Part shown: positions 60,144-64,000 of the stretch, in pieces
How the letters are laid out: each line of letters begins with the position of its first letter
Numbering within the stretch: position 1 is the first letter of the stretch
Origin: an uncultured Bacteroidota bacterium
GTDB taxonomy: Bacteria > Bacteroidota > Bacteroidia > Chitinophagales > Chitinophagaceae
Length of the DNA stretch: 64,000 bases
Assembly (NCBI GenBank): GCA_903853805.1
Contig: CAINUN010000067.1
Coordinates: 39,539 to 103,538 of the forward strand
Direction of reading: 5' to 3'
The notes under the pieces: generated by a model
Told to the model about the DNA's origin: nothing
The model's database searches: none
What the model saw: the letters and a program-made list of their open reading frames with translations, nothing else
Translations under genes and position numbers: made by a program

Positions 60144-60190
60144 TTACTGTATAATAATCTTCACGGTACCCTTTCTTTCATTATTGTCTG
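60144..60190 (-). pseudogene. Short relic resembling a T9SS tail end
   Basis: Just downstream of the 60199-63777 stop, another minus-strand frame reads DNNERKGTVKIIIQ followed by a stop (TTA at 60144-60146 on the plus strand). The KGTVKIIIQ ending resembles the last strand of T9SS sorting domains and of the neighbouring gene itself (ETIKIIKSQ). It has no start codon. It may be the remains of a longer ancestral C-terminus, or chance. Confidence 0.3.
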
Positions 60191-60198
60191 AACTATGA

Positions 60199-63100
60199 TT
60201 ATTGTGATTTAATGATTTTTATGGTTTCTGATTGATTTACAGTTTCGTATTTGATAAGATAAACGCCTGCTGCAAAACCTTTCATATCAATTTTCAGTGG
60301 TGAGTGGTCAGTTGTCGGTTGTGAGCCTCGGGCAACTGGCAACTGATAACTAGCAATTACTTTGCCCACTGCATCGGTAACTGTTATTATTCCTATTGCG
60401 CTAGGATAAGAAACGGTGAAACTTTCCGTGAATGGATTAGGGGAAACTTTAAGTAAATTATTCTTATTCACTTCATCAATGCCAACTGTGAAATTAAAAC
60501 TATTAGATTGTCCATTACAATTATTTGAATCGGTAATCATGAGAAAATAAAATCCAGATTGTGATGGGCTATAGTATGTATTTGTAGCTCCTTGAATTGC
60601 AACACCCCATAAATACCATTGATAGGAAACGAAATTATTTGTGCTAATTAATGTATCACCACTTTGATTAATAATAACAACTGGCAAAGGTTGTACAGTA
60701 ACATTGACATTTGATGAAATTGATGAACAATTACTTGTTGTATCAGTAACTTTTACTGTATAAATACCTGTTGATGCTGCATAATGAGTTGGGTATATTT
60801 CACCAGGAATATTGTTACCATAAATAGCCCAGCTGTATGTTAAATTATTACCGACAGCATTTGCATTTAACATAATACTACCACCCTGACATAGGCTAAG
60901 TGGACCGGTAGGTGTAACAGAAACTGTAGGTGTTTGTTTAACTGTAACATTTGTAGTTGAAGAAGTGGACGCACAACCATTACTATCTGTAATAATAACA
61001 GCATAATTCCCAGCACTATTTGTAGCAATATTGTTATTGGTAAAACCGGTAAGTATTAATCCATTATATAGCCACTGATAATTGTAACCAATTCCCAAAT
61101 TAGCATTTAATACAGTATTCTGACCAGAACAAAAATAGGCACTATCGGCTGGGGTTATGGTGGCTGTTGGAGGCAAATAATAGTTAATGACTTTAGGCTG
61201 TGATGTGTTGCTACAACTATTATTATTGGTTACTACAACAGCATATGTTCCCCCAATAGTTGCATTGTAAGAACTGTTGGTTGCTCCATTTAAGACACTA
61301 CCATTGAGTTTCCATTGGTAAGAATATCCAACACCTATATTTGCGTTTAACAAAACATTACTGATATTACAGGTTAATGAATTACCACTTGAAGAAATGA
61401 TTGCAGGTGGGTTTATGAAAAAACTATCCGTACTTACTGCTGAGCCTGATGGCGTAACAACACTAACCAAACCATTTTCTCCATTTCCAACAATTGCAGT
61501 AATACTTGTTGATGAGTTAACAGTAAATGAACTTGCAAGAACACCCCCAAATCTCACTTGAGTAGCACCTGTGAATTTATTACCAGTAATCGTTACAGTT
61601 CCACCTATACAAGCTGTATTAGGTGATATTGAAGTAATGACAGGTAAACTAAGTTGTGTAGAATCAAATAAGGGCATAAAATACCTTCTGTCATAATCAT
61701 TATAATTCCCCATAGTAGTAAAATTCCCTCCAACATAAATCCTATTGCCAATGACTTTGATAGTATTAATTTGAGTAGAAGAAGAACCTGCATTTGGGTT
61801 AAATGATGTAAGTGTTCCAGATATCAAATCAAGTGAAGCGATATAGTTTCTTGTTTGATTATTAATAGATGTAAACCCGCCCCCACAATACAATTTATTA
61901 CCATCATTTGTAATAACACTTACTAAAGTATTTGTCCCAGGATTCCATGCAGTTACGAGACCTGTTGAAGAATCTATACATGCAATATTATTTCTAGTTT
62001 GTCCACTAACATTATAAAATAATCCTCCTACATATATTTTATCTCCTTTCGAATAAATTGAATAAACATAATTGTTAGCATTAGGATTCCAAGGGGTCGC
62101 ATTTCCATAAATAGTGTCTACTGATGCTATATGGTTTCTTGAAATTGTTCCATCTAAGTTTGTAAAATAGCCCCCCAAATAAATTTTATCCCCACTTAAT
62201 TCAATTGCTCGAACTGTATTGTTTGCATTTGGATTCCAAATCATAGCTGCTCCTGTCATTGTATCCAAAGCAGCAATTCGGTTACGGTTTTGTCCGCCAA
62301 TATTTGTAAAACTACCTCCTGCATAAACTCTATTACCATGAACAACAATTGTAGAAACACTTCCATTAGCATTCGGATTCCAAAAGAAGGCGTTACCATA
62401 AAATGTATCTAAAGCAGCAATATTGTTCATAACAAAACCACCTATAAAATTGAAATTACCACCCACATAAATTCTATTTCCGCTTGCACAGATAGTATTT
62501 ATTGAACCATTACTGTTGGGCGAAGGATCCCATAAAGTAGGTATTCCTGTATTCATATCATATGCAGCAAGATTTGTTCGATTAACGCCTCCTAAACTTA
62601 TAAAATTTCCGCCGGCATAAAGATTATTGCCATTTAGTGATAACGTCATCACTTCTAAATTACCTCCATTGACTATTGGCATCCATGTTGTAGAACTCTG
62701 ACCAACTGAATTATCTAAAACAGCTATTCCCCTTCTAATCTGCCCACCAATCATATCAAACTTACCACCTACAAAAATGCTGCTGCCATCAAATGCCATT
62801 GCTTCAACAGCGCTGTCTGGATTCGGGTTCCAGCTGTTCACTATTCCTGTTGATGAATTGATGGCTGCTAATAAATGACGCGGTTGACTATTAATGGTTG
62901 TAAACAGTCCGCATAAATACAAGGTATTATTGTTGACAAAAATTTTGTCCACTACATTATTAATAGTTGGGTTAAAAGAATTGGCATAACCGGTTGCTAT
63001 ATCAATTGAAGCAAAATAATTTCTTGGTTGTCCTCCGATATTTGAAAAACGACCACCAACATAAACACTACTTCCACTCAATGCAATACTTGACACAGTA

Positions 63101-63777
63101 CTATCTGGATTAGGGCTCCAAAAAGTTGCAGTTCCTGTTACTGAATCTAATGCAGCTATATGATTTCTTGTTAAACCGCCAATATTTGTAAAACTTCCTG
63201 CTACATAAATGAGTCCACCGTTTGCTATCAATTGACCAACATTTGCGTTGGCATTTGGATTCCATGCTGTAGCATTACCTGTCAAGGTATCTAAAGCCGC
63301 TATCCTATTTCTTGTTTGACCGCCAATTATTGTAAAATTACCGCCTGCATATACTGTATTGCCACTAACTACTATTGTTGAAACAATGCCATTAGCATTT
63401 GGGTTCCAAGAATTTAATGTTCCATCAGCATTTATTCTGGCAATAAAATGTCTTGCTACCGCATTGAAAGAAGTAAAATTTCCGCCAATATACCAACCAC
63501 CAACACCATCGGAAACACAGATATTAACTTGACCATTTGGATGAAGGTTATTTAGGTTAGGAGCTCCTGTATTTTTATCAACTGAAGCACCATAAGAATT
63601 CATTGGACCAATATAAGTAAACTGACCACCGACATAAACTTTATTACCGCTATTTGTGATGGTATTCACCGGACCATTAGGTTTCCACCAAGTATCAATA
63701 TAGCCTACTGATTGTTGCGCATATACTTGTATCAAAACAAGCGTAAAGAACAAGGAAAAGAATAGCAACCTTTTCAT
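60199..63777 (-). CDS. Giant T9SS-secreted propeller protein
   Basis: A 1192-residue exported protein (signal peptide MKRLLFFSLFFTLVLIQVYA). Residues about 30-710 contain 14 repeats of ~48 residues, each with a VYVGGxF-type strand (VGGQF, IGGNF, AGGNF, AGGSF and so on), often followed by IGGQxRNxIAALD and WNPNAN: a propeller-like array whose count of 14 would fit two seven-bladed propellers. Then an IPT/TIG domain (about 716-800: ITSISPNTACIGGTVTITG), four Ig/PKD-like sandwich repeats (about 800-1090, each with a YQW-type strand, e.g. YSYQWKLNG, YNYQWLYNG) and a T9SS sorting tail (about 1105-1192). The tail carries an odd insertion of ~22 residues (QLPVARGSQPTTDHSPL) encoded by a 7-bp-repeat palindrome. 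Probably a cell-surface adhesin or sensor; substrate unknown. Confidence 0.87.
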   Translation of the reverse strand: MKRLLFFSLFFTLVLIQVYAQQSVGYIDTWWKPNGPVNTITNSGNKVYVGGQFTYIGPMNSYGASVDKNTGAPNLNNLHPNGQVNICVSDGVGGWYIGGNFTSFNAVARHFIARINADGTLNSWNPNANGIVSTIVVSGNTVYAGGNFTIIGGQTRNRIAALDTLTGNATAWNPNANANVGQLIANGGLIYVAGSFTNIGGLTRNHIAALDSVTGTATFWSPNPDSTVSSIALSGSSVYVGGRFSNIGGQPRNYFASIDIATGYANSFNPTINNVVDKIFVNNNTLYLCGLFTTINSQPRHLLAAINSSTGIVNSWNPNPDSAVEAMAFDGSSIFVGGKFDMIGGQIRRGIAVLDNSVGQSSTTWMPIVNGGNLEVMTLSLNGNNLYAGGNFISLGGVNRTNLAAYDMNTGIPTLWDPSPNSNGSINTICASGNRIYVGGNFNFIGGFVMNNIAALDTFYGNAFFWNPNANGSVSTIVVHGNRVYAGGSFTNIGGQNRNRIAALDTMTGAAMIWNPNANNTVRAIELSGDKIYLGGYFTNLDGTISRNHIASVDTIYGNATPWNPNANNYVYSIYSKGDKIYVGGLFYNVSGQTRNNIACIDSSTGLVTAWNPGTNTLVSVITNDGNKLYCGGGFTSINNQTRNYIASLDLISGTLTSFNPNAGSSSTQINTIKVIGNRIYVGGNFTTMGNYNDYDRRYFMPLFDSTQLSLPVITSISPNTACIGGTVTITGNKFTGATQVRFGGVLASSFTVNSSTSITAIVGNGENGLVSVVTPSGSAVSTDSFFINPPAIISSSGNSLTCNISNVLLNANIGVGYSYQWKLNGSVLNGATNSSYNATIGGTYAVVVTNNNSCSNTSQPKVINYYLPPTATITPADSAYFCSGQNTVLNANLGIGYNYQWLYNGLILTGFTNNNIATNSAGNYAVIITDSNGCASTSSTTNVTVKQTPTVSVTPTGPLSLCQGGSIMLNANAVGNNLTYSWAIYGNNIPGEIYPTHYAASTGIYTVKVTDTTSNCSSISSNVNVTVQPLPVVIINQSGDTLISTNNFVSYQWYLWGVAIQGATNTYYSPSQSGFYFLMITDSNNCNGQSNSFNFTVGIDEVNKNNLLKVSPNPFTESFTVSYPSAIGIITVTDAVGKVIASYQLPVARGSQPTTDHSPLKIDMKGFAAGVYLIKYETVNQSETIKIIKSQ
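60295..60360. repeat. Palindrome made of 7-bp repeats, inserted in frame in a coding region
   Basis: Plus strand: four heptamers CAGTGGT, GAGTGGT, CAGTTGT, CGGTTGT (60295-60322), a 10-nt centre (60323-60332), then four heptamers CAACTGG, CAACTGA, TAACTAG, CAATTAC (60333-60360). The right half is nearly the reverse complement of the left (TCAGTTG is shared exactly). It lies within the T9SS tail of the 60199-63777 gene, encoding SYQLPVARG and QPTTDHSPL. Heptamer repeats of this kind are known as short tandemly repeated repetitive (STRR) sequences in cyanobacteria; similar sequences occur in Bacteroidota (from memory). Confidence 0.75.
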
Positions 63778-63886
63778 AAAGAGGTTTTAGAATCGTAAAG
63801 TTAAATAAGTTCTTCCTTTCCTTCTTCAAAAAAGCAGACTACCACAATAGCGATGAGCATTAGTATTGAAAATAAAACTATCCGCT

Positions 63887-63916
63887 GTTCCAGATGTTCC
63901 GCAGGGCATCTGGAAC
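63887..63916. repeat. Perfect 10-bp palindrome, REP-like
   Basis: GTTCCAGATG (63887-63896) and its exact complement CATCTGGAAC (63907-63916) around the loop TTCCGCAGGG. It lies in non-coding DNA near the right edge, 110 nt upstream of the T9SS gene start. Strong GC content versus surroundings. Confidence 0.7.
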
Positions 63917-63928
63917 CAAGAATAAAAG

Positions 63929-63943
63929 CCAGTCTGTGACTGG
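63929..63943. repeat. Second palindrome of the edge element
   Basis: CCAGTC (63929-63934) and GACTGG (63938-63943) around TGT. An outer AAGCC/GGCTT pair (63926-63930 and 63949-63953) could extend it. With the palindrome at 63887-63916 it forms a compact, GC-rich double hairpin, as in REP elements mobilised by RAYT transposases. Confidence 0.55.
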
Positions 63944-64000
63944 GAGGCGGCTTGATTTTGTTGCACTATATTCATCACCAACTGTATTTAATATGGGCTG

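Larger units (their letters stand above)
59715..60198. other. 484-bp gene-free stretch with repeat array
   Basis: Gap between the phaC terminator and the convergent T9SS gene. It holds an array of 21-bp direct repeats (59843-60031) preceded by a half-matching sequence (ATTCAATGAATTT at 59823-59835), a weak hairpin at 60080-60099, and a short open relic at 60144-60190. No reading frame over 45 codons was found. Confidence 0.8.

Noticed and set aside
1..64000. tRNA or rRNA genes
   Set aside because: No T-loop/anticodon-stem pattern or rRNA segment was recognised in the intergenic regions by eye; a tRNAscan or Rfam search would be decisive.

Overview
The window is a low-GC stretch of chromosome from a member of the Bacteroidota. 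Supporting evidence: PorP/SprF and two proteins with type IX secretion (T9SS) C-terminal tails, a carboxypeptidase-regulatory-domain TonB receptor, a fused DAHP synthase/chorismate mutase, Skp-BamA-UppS clustering, TAnnTTTG promoter motifs and A/T-rich start regions without strong Shine-Dalgarno sequences. The gene set fits the Chitinophagia/Sphingobacteriia side of the phylum, but that placement is inference. No rRNA, tRNA, CRISPR array, transposase, integrase or phage gene was recognised; most of the window is core chromosome.

Layout. 1-4.2 kb: an exported protein cut by the edge, a MazG-type pyrophosphohydrolase, an orphan MoxR ATPase with a DinB-like partner, a cold-shock protein and an RhlE helicase. 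4.4-11.05 kb: a seven-gene leftward cluster holding two YceI proteins, a propeller sensor kinase, a LytTR regulator, an OB-fold protein, a tiny c-type cytochrome lipoprotein and a DUF5777 barrel; this is the most system-like locus. 11.2-17.1 kb: tgt, an LptF/G permease, truB divergent from aroF-pheA, a methyltransferase, tadA and dtd. 17.1-29.3 kb: an exported protein, an orphan ABC ATPase, OmpA-like and barrel proteins, a methyltransferase, the skp-skp-bamA-uppS envelope operon, upp, porP and HU. 29.4-38.4 kb: a T9SS cargo protein, a transglutaminase-like protein, a PIF1-type helicase, a TlpA-like thioredoxin, and recQ with a small partner. 38.5-45.0 kb: ilvE, a DUF3108 protein, and a tightly packed SDR-thioesterase-cinA-aroK-DUF423-methyltransferase operon. 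45.1-51.1 kb: the DUF58-MoxR-DUF4350-DUF4129-SpoIIM operon divergent from an RDD protein. 51.1-59.7 kb: a cyclase, a small unknown, a UbiD decarboxylase, a DUF5689 lipoprotein with its TonB receptor, and PhaC. 59.7-64.0 kb: a gene-free stretch, then a 1192-residue T9SS propeller protein and an edge with strong palindromes.

The main unexplained DNA structures lie at the right end. One is an array of nine degenerate direct repeats in perfect 21-bp register (59843-60031) between two convergent genes. Another is a palindrome built from 7-bp repeats, inserted in frame in the secretion tail of the 1192-residue protein (60295-60360). A third is a pair of palindromes (63887-63943) resembling REP-type elements. 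Four genes (truB, aroF, the ABC ATPase and the RDD gene) have a TAnnTTTG box ending only 4-6 nt before the start codon, which implies leaderless or nearly leaderless mRNAs.
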